Source of the DNA: JBBQWT01 sp038210375
Lineage (GTDB): Bacteria; Acidobacteriota; Terriglobia; Terriglobales; Acidobacteriaceae
Reading direction: 5' to 3'
Length of the DNA stretch: 64,000 bases
Assembly: GCA_038210375.1 (NCBI GenBank)
Contig: JBBQWT010000004.1
Coordinates: 111,036 to 175,035 of the forward strand
This document shows positions 8,996-18,521 of this stretch, one piece after another; within the stretch, counting starts at the first letter, position 1, and every line of letters begins with the position of its first letter. The notes under the pieces were generated by a model. That model saw only the letters and a program-made list of their open reading frames with translations. It had not been told where the DNA came from and searched no databases. Position numbers and translations under genes: made by a program.

Positions 8996-9107
8996 TGATT
9001 CCTCCCGTACGTAAAAGCTTCGCATCACTCAACATCGCAATAGTTGCCTGGCAAGAGCCCGGGGTTTCGAGTGAATGAGCGGTTACAGATTATAATCCGC
9101 TTTACCT

Positions 9108-11759
9108 ATGCCTTTGACTGCCGGCGCCAGGCTTGGTTCCTACGAAATTCTTTCGCCTCTTGGGGCGGGGGGCATGGGAGAAGTCTATAAGGCGCGCGAT
9201 ACCAGGCTCGATCGCACCGTCGCCATCAAAGTGCTGGCCTCGCCGCTGGCCGCGACGCCGGAACTTAAGCAACGCTTCGAACGCGAGGCGCGCGCGATTT
9301 CGGCATTCTCTCACCCTCACATCTGCACCCTGCACGACATCGGAAACGATGGCGGCGTGGATTTCCTGGTCATGGAATACCTCGAAGGGGAATCGCTGGA
9401 CGATCTGTTGTCGCACGGACCTCTGCCTACGGACCAGGTGTTGCGTTTCGCCATCCAGATCGCCGGCGCCCTGGAAAAAGCGCATCGCCAGGGAATCATC
9501 CACCGCGATCTGAAGCCGGGCAACGTGATGATCACCCAGAACGGGGCCAAACTTCTTGATTTTGGATTGGCCAAGCAGAGCGTCGCCGCCGGCGGCGCGC
9601 AAAGTGACCTTGAAACCAGGACGCGGGTGAAGGCATTGACCGCGCAAGGGACGATTGTGGGGACCTGCCAGTACATGGCGCCGGAGCAGCTCGAGGGCCG
9701 CGAAGCCAGCGCGCGCAGCGATATTTTCGCGCTGGGCGCCCTGATCTACGAAATGGCCTCGGGCCAGGCCGCGTTTTCCGGGGAGAGCCAGGCCAGCATC
9801 ATCGCATCGATTCTGAAATCGCAGCCGCCCAACATCAGCGCGGTGGTTGCGGTCTCGCCGCCCGCACTCGACTCCCTGGTGCGAGGCTGCCTGGCTAAAG
9901 ACCCCGAGGAACGCTGGCAGACGGTGCATGATGTTCGCCTGCAACTGGAAGCGATCAGCGAGGAAGACGGCGCCAGCGCGCTGCCCGCGATGATCACTTC
10001 ACGGCGTTGGCTCAATGAACGCGGCCCCTGGGCACTGGCGCTGGGTATCGGCATGGCGGCGCTGCTGGCAATTACCCAACTGGGGCGCAGCCTGCCGCAG
10101 ACGCCGGCGCGATTCCTAATCGCACCGCCGGGCAACACAACACTGCATTACGGATTGGTTTCTCCCGACGGCCGCAGGCTGGCGTTCGTCGCCACCACCA
10201 ACGGAAAAACCGAGTTGTGGACCCGATCGCTCGATGTGCTTGCGCTTCACGTGCTGGCTGGGACAGAAGGCATCCGGCGTCAAAGCGCGGGTTATGCGGG
10301 CACTTTTTTCTGGTCGCCCGACAGCAAGTCGATTGGATTCTTCGCTCACGGCAGTCTGAAGATGATTGAAGCCGATGGCGGCCCATCGCAAACGTTATGT
10401 GACGCTCCGGGAGTCGACACTGGCGCCTGGGCGCCCGATGGCACCATCCTACTTGCCGTGGGCCAGGCCCACGACAAGGAAGGGCTCTATCGCATACCGG
10501 CTACCGGCGGCACGCCAGAAAAAATTCGCCTGACCGATGAGAATGGCAAGGACATCAAGTTTGTGTTTTGGCCCGCGATGTTGCCCGATGGAAAACATTT
10601 TCTCTTCAACCAGGATTCACCTGACAGGGGAGAATTATTTTTGCGGGCGGGAGTCATGGGATCCAGCAGTACCCAACGCATCATGCCAGTGGAATCTCGA
10701 GTCGAATATGCCGCGCCCGGGTACCTGTTGCATGTGCGCCAGGGCACGCTGCTGGCGCAACCCTTCGATGCCGGCAAGCTTCGCCTGCTGGGGAAACCGG
10801 CGCCGCTGGCCGAGGGACTGGGGTATTACGTCGGCACCGGAACCGCCAATTTTTCCACCTCGCAAACCGGTTTGCTGGTGTACCAACTTCTGGAACAGAC
10901 CAGTCGGCAGCTGGTTCGGGTTGACCGTGCCGGGCGCGACGTGGAATCGATCGGAGAATCCATGGCGTATGACAGCCCGCGCTTATCGCCTTCCGGGCGG
11001 TTGCTGGTTTCCAGCATCGGCAAGCCGCAAACTTCCGAGACCGATTTGTGGATGCATGATCTCGCCCGCAAGAGCATGATCCGGCTGACCTCTGAAGCGG
11101 GCCAGGCACTTTGGCCGGTCTGGTCGCCCGACGGCGCCAGTATTGTGTTCGCCGCCGATTGGGACGGAATCCCGCATTTGTTTTTGCAGGGTCTGGACGG
11201 GGCCAAGGCGATACCACTGTTACCCAGCGGCCCCAGAGTGCAGTTCCCCATGGACTGGTCTCCCGATGGGCGGTTCATTCTTTATGCGATGCGGGATCCG
11301 ATGAACGACTGGGACCTATGGGCATTGCCTTTGCAAGGCGACAAGACGCCTATCCCGGTCGCGGACACAAAATTTTACGAGTCTCAGGGAACGTTTTCCC
11401 CAGACGGCCGCTGGATCGCGTATGTGTCCGATGAGTCAGGCGCTCGCGAAGTATATATCGCGCCGTTTCAGCATGCGGGCGAGCGCAAGCGGGTTTCATC
11501 AGAGGGTGGAGCCGAACCGCGATGGCGCCATGATGGCAGGGAGCTCTTTTATCTTTCCGGGAGCAGGATGATGTCGGTCGCGGTTCGGTTGAGCGACAGC
11601 ATCGAACTCGCCCCGCCCACGCAGTTATTTTCCCCCGCCGAGCCGGGCTACGACGTGTCCACGGATGGGAAGACATTCATTGAGCGGCGGCCCAGCGGTC
11701 CCGACGACAGCCGCTTTCCCGTGGTCATGCTGAACTGGCCCGCTTCTCTGAAGCAATAA
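9108..11759 (+). CDS. Ser/Thr protein kinase with PD40 beta-propeller sensor
   Basis: An 883-residue membrane receptor kinase. The N-terminal Hanks-type kinase domain (about 10-270) is intact: glycine loop GAGGMGEVY (19-27), Lys41 in VAIKVL, HRDLKPGN (132-139) and DFGLAK (151-156). One TM helix (about 305-325) follows. The C-terminal half (about 330-880) is a TolB/PD40-like propeller with repeats such as SPDGRRLAF, SPDGASIVF, SPDGRFILY and SPDGRWIAY, presumably outside the membrane. This architecture is abundant in Acidobacteriota. Ligand and substrates are unknown. It starts at ATG 9108 and sits alone between the divergent propeller operon and priA. Confidence 0.92.
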   Translation: MPLTAGARLGSYEILSPLGAGGMGEVYKARDTRLDRTVAIKVLASPLAATPELKQRFEREARAISAFSHPHICTLHDIGNDGGVDFLVMEYLEGESLDDLLSHGPLPTDQVLRFAIQIAGALEKAHRQGIIHRDLKPGNVMITQNGAKLLDFGLAKQSVAAGGAQSDLETRTRVKALTAQGTIVGTCQYMAPEQLEGREASARSDIFALGALIYEMASGQAAFSGESQASIIASILKSQPPNISAVVAVSPPALDSLVRGCLAKDPEERWQTVHDVRLQLEAISEEDGASALPAMITSRRWLNERGPWALALGIGMAALLAITQLGRSLPQTPARFLIAPPGNTTLHYGLVSPDGRRLAFVATTNGKTELWTRSLDVLALHVLAGTEGIRRQSAGYAGTFFWSPDSKSIGFFAHGSLKMIEADGGPSQTLCDAPGVDTGAWAPDGTILLAVGQAHDKEGLYRIPATGGTPEKIRLTDENGKDIKFVFWPAMLPDGKHFLFNQDSPDRGELFLRAGVMGSSSTQRIMPVESRVEYAAPGYLLHVRQGTLLAQPFDAGKLRLLGKPAPLAEGLGYYVGTGTANFSTSQTGLLVYQLLEQTSRQLVRVDRAGRDVESIGESMAYDSPRLSPSGRLLVSSIGKPQTSETDLWMHDLARKSMIRLTSEAGQALWPVWSPDGASIVFAADWDGIPHLFLQGLDGAKAIPLLPSGPRVQFPMDWSPDGRFILYAMRDPMNDWDLWALPLQGDKTPIPVADTKFYESQGTFSPDGRWIAYVSDESGAREVYIAPFQHAGERKRVSSEGGAEPRWRHDGRELFYLSGSRMMSVAVRLSDSIELAPPTQLFSPAEPGYDVSTDGKTFIERRPSGPDDSRFPVVMLNWPASLKQ

Positions 11760-11816
11760 AATCCGGCCTCGCTCGCCCCGCTTACCCAGAGTGGGGAATG
11801 CTACAGTGAGTCTCCC

Positions 11817-14405
11817 TTGCTCACTCCTCAGCCCATTCCGGAATTCTGTGACGTTGCCCTGCCGGTGCCGCTGCATTCTACCTTTACCTATCGCCTGAAC
11901 GGCATGGAACCCGTGATCGGCGGCCGGGTGCTGGTGCCTTTTGGCAGGGAACGGCTGGCCGGGGTGGTGGTGCGCCTGCACGGCCAGCCGCCGCCGGTGC
12001 CGGCCAAAAATGTGTTGCGCGTGCTCGATGAAGAGGCCGCCCTCGATGAAGGGCTGATGAAGCTTGCGGAATGGATTGCGGATTATTACCTGGCGCCGGT
12101 GGGCGAAGTGTTACGCACCATGCTGCCGCTGCAGGCCGAGGTCAAGAGGATCTGGGAGTATCGCATCGCCCCCGCGGGCGAGGCGGCGTTGCATGATTCC
12201 GCCCAGCAGGGGTCTTCGCGGCGCTCACGGCAGCCCGCCGAACACCAGATGACCGAGTACGCGGTGCTCAATTTTCTTGCCGGCCACCGCGTGCCCAATC
12301 CCGCGGCTACCGGCGGTGGTGAGGAAGCCGCTGATGTTGGCGGCCCGGTGCGCAAGACCGCCTTGCGCTCCGCTACCGGCGCCGGCCAAGAGGTGTTGCG
12401 CGGCATGCTGCGCAAAAAATGGATCACCCGCGAAGATGTTTCCACCGTGCGCGACGCGCGGCGCATGCGGAAGATCGCGGTGCTGCTGCCGCAGCCGAAT
12501 CCCCCACCCCGGCTGAACCAGAACCAGAAGACCATCATCGAAAAGCTGCAAGAATCTGGCGGCCGTCTTGCCGTGGACGAATTGCGTGGTCTGCCGGTGC
12601 CCGCATCCACCCTGCAAACCCTGGTTCGCAAAGGAGTGGCCGAATTAATTCTAGAACCCACCGCCTCATCAACCGGCGGGGACGAAGGCCCGGAAACCCG
12701 GGCCCGCGTGCACGCGCCCCTGGGCTTTATCTTTAATGCCGAACAGAAGTCGGCGCTGGCGGCGATTCTGGCTTCGGTGGCGTCGCAAAAGTTTTCGGTC
12801 GCGCTCCTGCATGGGGTGACCGGCTCCGGCAAGACCGCGGTCTATCTGGCGGCGATGCAGCAGGTGATGGCCACTGGGCGCACCGCGCTGATGCTGGTCC
12901 CGGAGATCGGTCTGACCCCGGCGGCCGCGGCCGACCTGCATCACGTCTTCGGCGAGCAGGTGGCCATTTTGCATTCCGCGCTTTCCGCTGACGAGCGCGC
13001 CGGGCAGTGGCGGCGCATTCGTTCGGGGGCCGCGCGGGTAGTGGTGGGAACGCGCTCCGCCATCTTCGCTCCGCTGCCTGACCTGGCCCTTATCGTGGTG
13101 GATGAGGAGCATGACACCTCTTACAAGCAGGAAGAAACACCGCGTTACCACGGGCGCGACGTTGCGGTGATGCGGGGCAAGCTGGGCAACTGCACCGTGC
13201 TGCTGGGCTCGGCCACGCCGTCGCTGGAGTCCTATCACAACACCCTGCCGGTCAATGGACGGCGCAAATATGCGTTGATTGAGCTGCGCGAGCGCGTGGA
13301 ACGCCGGCCTTTGCCCGAGGTTTCGATCGTTGACATGAAAGCGGAGTTCCAGCGCACCGGCCGCGAACAGATTTTTTCGCAGAAATTGCTGGAGGAGCTT
13401 GCGGGCAGGCTGGCCCTGGGCGAGCAGGCCATGGTGCTGCTTAACCGCCGCGGATATTCAGCGCTGTTGCTGTGCCGCACCTGCGGCCACACCCTTGAAT
13501 GCGTCAACTGCGCCATCGCCCTGACCTATCACAAGGCCTCCAACCGCTTGCTGTGCCACTACTGCGGCTACGTGCGGCCGGTGCCCGGAGTTTGCCCGGA
13601 ATGTGGCAGTGAGTACGTCCACTTCGTAGGCACGGGCTCGGAAAAACTTGAAGAAGCGCTGCGAGCGGCTTTGCCCCAGGCGCGCATTGCCCGCCTCGAT
13701 CGAGACACCGTGCGCGGACGCCACCATTTTGCCGGCGTCATCAACCAGTTGCATGAAGGCTCGATCGACATCCTGGTGGGCACCCAGATGATCGCCAAGG
13801 GCCACGACGTTCACGGGGTCACGCTGGTGGGGGTGGTGGGGGCGGATTTCGCATTGGGATTTCCCGACTTTCGCGCCGCCGAGCGCACCTTCCAGTTGCT
13901 GACCCAGGTGGCGGGACGCGCCGGCCGCGGCGCCACCCCCGGCAAAGTCGTCTTGCAGACCTATTTTCCCGATCACTACGCCATCCAGTTTGCCGCCCAT
14001 CACGACTACCCCGGTTTCCGCGATAAAGAGCTGCGCTACCGCCGCTGGATGCACTACCCGCCCTACACCGCGCTGGCTACGGTGCTGGTGCGCAGCGACA
14101 AGCTGGAACACGCGCTGAAATTTGCCGGGATACTGGGCCGCTGGTTCGAAAGGCCGGCGAATGCGCCCGACGACGGTCCGCAACCCGCCATGCCCGACGC
14201 CAAGCTGGAAGGAGTGCGCGTGCTGGGCCCGGCGGCGGCGCCCATCGTGCGCCTGAAACGCGACTACCGCTACCACTTCGTACTGAAGTCAGCCAGCCGC
14301 CGCAAATTGAATGACGCCTTGCGCGCCATGCTGGATTACGCGGTGGCCCAGAAAATCCCGCGTACTAACGTGATCGTGGATGTGGATGCGGTGTCGCTGC
14401 TGTAG
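11817..14405 (+). CDS. priA: Primosomal protein N' (replication restart helicase PriA)
   Basis: A superfamily 2 3'-to-5' helicase that reloads the replisome at stalled forks. The 862-residue product has the N-terminal DNA-binding region (VALPVPLHSTFTYRL), Walker A GVTGSGKTAVY (about 333) and a DEEH box (about 428). The zinc-binding insert has paired CxxC motifs (CRTCG, CVNC, CHYCG, CPECG; about 551-600), and the helicase C-lobe includes GTQMIAKGHD. The TTG at 11817 is the only start that keeps the conserved N-terminal domain; the next Met is about 29 residues in. It is somewhat longer than Escherichia coli PriA (732) because of extra sequence before the helicase core (about 120-230). Confidence 0.95.
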   Translation: MLTPQPIPEFCDVALPVPLHSTFTYRLNGMEPVIGGRVLVPFGRERLAGVVVRLHGQPPPVPAKNVLRVLDEEAALDEGLMKLAEWIADYYLAPVGEVLRTMLPLQAEVKRIWEYRIAPAGEAALHDSAQQGSSRRSRQPAEHQMTEYAVLNFLAGHRVPNPAATGGGEEAADVGGPVRKTALRSATGAGQEVLRGMLRKKWITREDVSTVRDARRMRKIAVLLPQPNPPPRLNQNQKTIIEKLQESGGRLAVDELRGLPVPASTLQTLVRKGVAELILEPTASSTGGDEGPETRARVHAPLGFIFNAEQKSALAAILASVASQKFSVALLHGVTGSGKTAVYLAAMQQVMATGRTALMLVPEIGLTPAAAADLHHVFGEQVAILHSALSADERAGQWRRIRSGAARVVVGTRSAIFAPLPDLALIVVDEEHDTSYKQEETPRYHGRDVAVMRGKLGNCTVLLGSATPSLESYHNTLPVNGRRKYALIELRERVERRPLPEVSIVDMKAEFQRTGREQIFSQKLLEELAGRLALGEQAMVLLNRRGYSALLLCRTCGHTLECVNCAIALTYHKASNRLLCHYCGYVRPVPGVCPECGSEYVHFVGTGSEKLEEALRAALPQARIARLDRDTVRGRHHFAGVINQLHEGSIDILVGTQMIAKGHDVHGVTLVGVVGADFALGFPDFRAAERTFQLLTQVAGRAGRGATPGKVVLQTYFPDHYAIQFAAHHDYPGFRDKELRYRRWMHYPPYTALATVLVRSDKLEHALKFAGILGRWFERPANAPDDGPQPAMPDAKLEGVRVLGPAAAPIVRLKRDYRYHFVLKSASRRKLNDALRAMLDYAVAQKIPRTNVIVDVDAVSLL

Positions 14406-14767
14406 GCTTGCTGATTCTGAAGGCCCGCGAAAAAGGGAAATGTTTCTGCGAGGGACATTTCACCCAAATCGTCTGGGGCACCCGGCATGCAATCCACCGC
14501 AATCAAACTCGCAATGATCCGGTTCCAGCGGGTTTATTGATCTCGCCGGAGAACTTCCGCCCACTCCTCAGTCCTCATCGATGATCCGCCACCGGGGCTA
14601 AAAAGCCCAAAGCATAAGGTCCACTCTTCGGCGCACTTCAGGGTCTGTATCTCAATTGGACTGTTACGGAAGAGAGTTTTTGCTCTTTGGTGGAAGCAGT
14701 GGGCTTCAGAACCAAAACCGCGCGACACGGCACTTTCACTGATTCCATCCCCGCGAGATTATCGAAC
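14406..14767. other. Intergenic, no gene seen
   Basis: About 360 bp between the convergent priA and DUF4097-type genes. The short open frames here lack start signals and family features. A weak AAGAG/CTCTT hairpin with a T-rich loop occurs around 14669-14690, but it has no proper T-tract and I do not call a terminator. Confidence 0.5.
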
Positions 14768-16207
14768 CTATTTTCCCGCCTTGCCCGACCCCGACGACGT
14801 CACCGCGGTGCCTTCCTTGTGCAGTTCGATCGACGCATGATTGGTATCGAGCCGCACATTCGGACCGCCTTTTCCCACGGTGCCGGAGGCGCGGGCGGTG
14901 CTGCCTGACGTGGTGCTGGTGAGGGCAAAATCGTTTTCGATCTCTCCGTGGTCCGCATGCGCGTCAACCTGGAACCCCGCTTCCTGCGGCACCCATACGC
15001 GGATGGGCCCGTTGCGGTTGGTTACGTCCACGCTGCCCAAGGGGCTCAGGCTGTGGATTTCCACGTCCCCGTGACTGTCTTCAACTTTGATATCGCCGCT
15101 GACCTCGTCGAGATGAATGTCTTTGGCGCGGGTAATCACGCTGAACGGGCCGGAGAGCGATTTTGCCCGCAGGTCGCTGCCGTCGAGAAATAGATCTCCC
15201 TGCAGCTTGCCGGTCTTCAAGTCGGTGACCGACGAGCGAAACGTGGCGCCCTCGCTGATGTTCGACAACTTTACTGTGTTGGGATATTCACCGCGCAGGT
15301 TGACTGAGCCGGTGACGTCGGCGATGTCGGTATCGTCGATACGCCCATCGACGTTGACGTTACCCTTGATTTTGCTCACCTTGACCGAGCCGTGATGCAC
15401 GCTCAGGCTGACGTTGCCGGTAACGTTTTCGATGGTGCTGTCGCCGTGGGCGTTGCTGGCCTCGAGATCGCCCTGGCGGTCGCTGATGGCTATGTCCCCG
15501 TGGCGGGTATTGACCTGCACCGCGGCGTCCGCGGGCAGATAGATCTCAAGGTCGTTGCTGACCCGCGGACCGATGTGGATGCCGACGCCGACCTGGATAC
15601 CGTTGCCCTGCGCCGAGGTGTTGGCGTTGATGGTCACCACCCCGTTATCCACGGTGATGAAGGGCTTGGCCTGATCGCTGAGCTTGCGCGCTTCATCTTC
15701 GGATCCGGCCATGACCTTCTTGTGGGAGACGACCTTCACTTTACCGGCGTCGCCCACGTGGATCTTGACGTCGCCGCGGTCGGAAAACACTTTGAGTTTC
15801 TGCCCGGCAAGAAAAGGTTGTTCGGTCTCATCGGTGAAAGGATGGGCGGTCCCCATCATGCCCATCATGTCATCATCGACGTTGATTTCGTCGCCGATCT
15901 GGTTCCAGTTCACCCCGCCGGATTTTTCCGCGGCCAGGCCAAAAACAATCAGCAGAATGATCAAGGTGACGCTGCCGCCGCCCATACATGGCGCGGGCTC
16001 ATTATGCTGCCGCGCCCAGGCGAATTCGAGCAGCCGGACCACGCCCCAGGCAATCAGAATCAGTGGCCAGTACTGGGCAAAGATATGGCCGATGGGCAGG
16101 TAAATACCGACGTTGCGCAGCAGGAAAATCGAGCCCACTCCGATCAGCAGCAGGGGAAAGAATATTGAGCGTCTGCGCCCCAAGCGATAACCGTATCCGT
16201 TAGCCAT
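14768..16207 (-). CDS. LiaF/DUF4097-like membrane-anchored beta-strand repeat protein
   Basis: A 479-residue protein. The N-terminus has about three hydrophobic segments of the LiaI/LiaF (DUF5668) type (FFPLLLIGVGSIFLL, WPLILIAWGVVRLLEF, VTLIILLIVFGLA). A long beta-strand repeat region (about 130-455) follows, of the DUF4097 putative-adhesin type, full of HGDI/HGDV/SGDI-like turns, and then a Gly/Ser tail. It probably displays a beta-helix on the envelope and reports or buffers cell-wall stress, as LiaF-type proteins do; this is inferred from the family. ATG 16207 is chosen because it overlaps the upstream stop by 8 bp. The longer frame to 16435 only reads through the upstream gene. Confidence 0.75.
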   Translation of the reverse strand: MANGYGYRLGRRRSIFFPLLLIGVGSIFLLRNVGIYLPIGHIFAQYWPLILIAWGVVRLLEFAWARQHNEPAPCMGGGSVTLIILLIVFGLAAEKSGGVNWNQIGDEINVDDDMMGMMGTAHPFTDETEQPFLAGQKLKVFSDRGDVKIHVGDAGKVKVVSHKKVMAGSEDEARKLSDQAKPFITVDNGVVTINANTSAQGNGIQVGVGIHIGPRVSNDLEIYLPADAAVQVNTRHGDIAISDRQGDLEASNAHGDSTIENVTGNVSLSVHHGSVKVSKIKGNVNVDGRIDDTDIADVTGSVNLRGEYPNTVKLSNISEGATFRSSVTDLKTGKLQGDLFLDGSDLRAKSLSGPFSVITRAKDIHLDEVSGDIKVEDSHGDVEIHSLSPLGSVDVTNRNGPIRVWVPQEAGFQVDAHADHGEIENDFALTSTTSGSTARASGTVGKGGPNVRLDTNHASIELHKEGTAVTSSGSGKAGK

Positions 16208-16610
16208 GATCCACCTCGGTGGAGGACGAAGTTGAAGCGATTGAACTGGAACCTGCCGAACTCGAGCCGGCAAAAGGTGCGGGTGCAGGGGAGCCGCTGC
16301 TGCTATAGCCGGAGGGGTTTCCCGGAGTAGGGGGCGCGCCGGGAGTTGCTCCGTAGCTGGCGATCGAGCGCCCCTGGGCGCAGCTCCCGAAGCCGCCCCC
16401 GAGATGTCCTTCGATCGACGCCCGGGTGCGGGCAAAGAGCAGAAGGCCGAGCACGATCAGGAACACCGGCCAGGTTCGGTGGAAAGCGAGGTTGGTGAAT
16501 TGTTCGACCAGAAACAATATGCCCAGGGTGATCAAGACGATTCCGCCGGTCGATCGATGCAGCCGGCACCGCTGGCATGGACACGCGATGTTGTCACGAT
16601 TGCGGCTCAT
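16200..16610 (-). CDS. Small LiaI-like membrane protein with Ser/Gly-rich tail
   Basis: A 136-residue protein. A Cys-rich start (CPCQRCRLHR) precedes two hydrophobic helices (GGIVLITLGILFLVEQF and WPVFLIVLGLLLFA) of the LiaI/DUF5668 type. A low-complexity Pro/Ser/Gly-rich tail makes up the second half. The start at 16610 is preferred because GGAGAAAG lies just upstream; two earlier in-frame ATGs at 16628 and 16625 exist. It overlaps the DUF4097-like gene by 8 bp and is 101 bp from the B-box gene upstream, within the sigma-factor operon. Its specific function is unknown; by context it is a membrane partner of the DUF4097-like protein. Confidence 0.65.
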   Translation of the reverse strand: MSRNRDNIACPCQRCRLHRSTGGIVLITLGILFLVEQFTNLAFHRTWPVFLIVLGLLLFARTRASIEGHLGGGFGSCAQGRSIASYGATPGAPPTPGNPSGYSSSGSPAPAPFAGSSSAGSSSIASTSSSTEVDHG

Positions 16611-16711
16611 AAAATCTTTCTCCATCATTCAACTGCGGTGGCGCCAAAGTGATTCAAGCGTGGGCCGGTGAGAGAAAATTCCGGCCCGGAAATTCGAGCG
16701 GTCAGTGTGGT

Positions 16712-17563
16712 TTAACGCGGCCCCATAGGGCCGATGCCGCGGCGGCGCATCACGATGCTGATGCCCACTCCGATCAGGAAAAGGGGCCACAGCTTGCCGA
16801 TTCCATGGAACCCCAGCACCCCAAGATTGTTCAGCAGAAAGAGAAAACCCATTCCGATCAGCACGATCGCTCCGACAGGGAACTGGGGGCCGGTGAAGTG
16901 ATCTTCGGGCGCCAGGTGCGCGCCACCACCGCTGGCCAATCCACCCAACGATGGATCGAGAGGGGGAACTGCCCCGGCGCCGGAGACGCCCGCGCCGGGG
17001 TGCACGCTATCCACCGTCCCCGCCGCAGGAGGAGCCGCAAAAGGCACGAAGGGCGCAGCCCCGGGAGCGCCCGCCCGGTGCGTGGTTTGGAACTCCGCGG
17101 GACCGATGAGGTTGCTGAGCCCGAGATGATCGGGCAGAGGCTCTCCGCGTTCTTTGGCGCGCGCGGTCTGGTAGGCATCGATCGCCATGTAGAACACGAA
17201 GAAGGGAATGAAGAACCCAAAGAATCCCGCATGGTCAGCCATGGCGATCAACAGGGCAAAGACGCCAACATGAATGAAACCCTTCATGATCTGCCCGTTG
17301 TACATTGCGCCTACGCCGGGAATGAAGCCCAGACCCAAAGCCAGGCCGGAGTTGGGGGCATCGTGCGAGCGGAACGCGGAAGGGACGAAGGGAGGCGGCG
17401 GCACAGCGCCGGCCACGGAAGCGGCCCCGTGCATGCGGGCGGCTATACAGGGTTCGCAATAAACTACGCCGCCCACCTCGCGCTTGCATTGCTCGCACAG
17501 CGGCTTGCCGCAGTTCCGGCAAAAAGCGGTGGCCAGGGTGTCAGTATGAATTGCGCAGTTCAT
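16712..17563 (-). CDS. B-box zinc-finger membrane protein
   Basis: A 283-residue protein that begins with a B-box-type zinc finger (CAIH, CRNCG, CEQC and CEPC, about residues 3-40). A Pro/Ala-rich linker follows, then hydrophobic segments (about 80-140), a disordered Pro/Gly-rich stretch, and a C-terminal pair of helices of the DUF5668/LiaI type (FPVGAIVLIGMGFLFLLNN, LWPLFLIGVGISIVM). The start is supported by AGGAG 8 nt before ATG 17563. Proteins with this fusion are frequent in Acidobacteriota without known function. Here it lies between the anti-sigma gene and two LiaI-like genes, so it is probably part of an envelope-stress response. Confidence 0.75.
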   Translation of the reverse strand: MNCAIHTDTLATAFCRNCGKPLCEQCKREVGGVVYCEPCIAARMHGAASVAGAVPPPPFVPSAFRSHDAPNSGLALGLGFIPGVGAMYNGQIMKGFIHVGVFALLIAMADHAGFFGFFIPFFVFYMAIDAYQTARAKERGEPLPDHLGLSNLIGPAEFQTTHRAGAPGAAPFVPFAAPPAAGTVDSVHPGAGVSGAGAVPPLDPSLGGLASGGGAHLAPEDHFTGPQFPVGAIVLIGMGFLFLLNNLGVLGFHGIGKLWPLFLIGVGISIVMRRRGIGPMGPR

Positions 17564-17660
17564 GTGTGGTTCTCCTCTTCCGGCAGAGTTGTCTGGGGGT
17601 ACGATCTGGCCGGGCTTTTAGTTCGATCAACCATTTCATTTCCGCATCTTTCCCGTCGGT

Positions 17661-18521
17661 CTAGGGAACTGCGACGCCGGCAATGGGCGTCTTCATACCT
17701 GAATCGCCCTGCCGGCCGCCATCGCCCTCACTGCGGGCCTGGACTGCATCCTCGTCGCCCTGCGCCGAGGGAGAAAAATTCTGCGCCGGAGTGCTGTCGC
17801 GGTCGCCGTCGATGGCGTGATTCCCGGAGCTGTTTTTCTTTACCGGGCTGCCGTCATCTTTCGACGTTCCCCGATCTTCTTTGCGGCCGCCGGGTTTCGC
17901 CTTCTTCTCGTCGGGAGCGCTCTGGTTACGCGGCGTCTCCGCGGCCTTTTTCAAATCCTGCACCCGGGCCTGGAACTCGTAAAGGAATCGCATGTTCTCG
18001 TAAGCCTTCACCACGTGGGCCTCGGTGGAGTAGAACTGCCGGGAGATGGCCGAGGGGCGCAAATCGAGATGCCGCAGGTCTTTCATCTGCAAACCCACCA
18101 CGTTCATGATCAAGGTCAGCGAAAAGAACGCCATTCCGAACGACATGGCGATGCGGGGCTGCATGGCGGTGCGCACGATGCCGGCCAGTGAAGTGCGGGG
18201 GCGAGCCGCCATCCATTCCGGGCGCGCGCTGGCGGCGGGGCTGGCTGCGGCCGAACCCAAAGCGGGGGACTGCATGGCCAGCCCGCTGGTGGCGGCCAGA
18301 ATATTGCTCACCAGATTCGCCGGAGGTTCAATCTCACCCAGCGTCTTCAGGAATAGCAGGCCTTCACGGGCCTCGAAGTAGAGGGGCCCGCACTGCGGAC
18401 AAGTATCGGCATGAGCGTGAAAGGTCTTCTGCTGGGAATGACTCAGATTGTCATCCAGGGCGTCAGACAGGAGCGCTTCAAATTCCGCGCAGTCCATTCC
18501 GGTATGTTGGAGCTCAGTCAT
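17661..18521 (-). CDS. Zinc-binding anti-sigma factor (zf-HC2 type)
   Basis: A 286-residue membrane protein. The N-terminus has the anti-sigma zinc motif H-x3-C-x2-C (HAHADTCPQC, about 35-44). One TM helix (FGMAFFSLTLIMNVVGL, about 160-177) and a coiled-coil-like stretch follow, ending in a charged, disordered Asp/Lys/Gly-rich tail. It should hold the co-encoded ECF sigma factor at the membrane until a signal releases it. Stop and start are interlocked with the sigma gene as TGATG at 18519-18523; a GTG at 18524 is an alternative start. Its position directly after the sigma gene is the canonical arrangement for a cognate pair. Confidence 0.82.
   Translation of the reverse strand: MTELQHTGMDCAEFEALLSDALDDNLSHSQQKTFHAHADTCPQCGPLYFEAREGLLFLKTLGEIEPPANLVSNILAATSGLAMQSPALGSAAASPAASARPEWMAARPRTSLAGIVRTAMQPRIAMSFGMAFFSLTLIMNVVGLQMKDLRHLDLRPSAISRQFYSTEAHVVKAYENMRFLYEFQARVQDLKKAAETPRNQSAPDEKKAKPGGRKEDRGTSKDDGSPVKKNSSGNHAIDGDRDSTPAQNFSPSAQGDEDAVQARSEGDGGRQGDSGMKTPIAGVAVP

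Noticed and set aside
15392..16168. 258-residue plus-strand frame
   Set aside because: Antisense to the DUF4097-like gene, with no start signal; its regular His/Gly/Val pattern mirrors the beta-repeat on the other strand.
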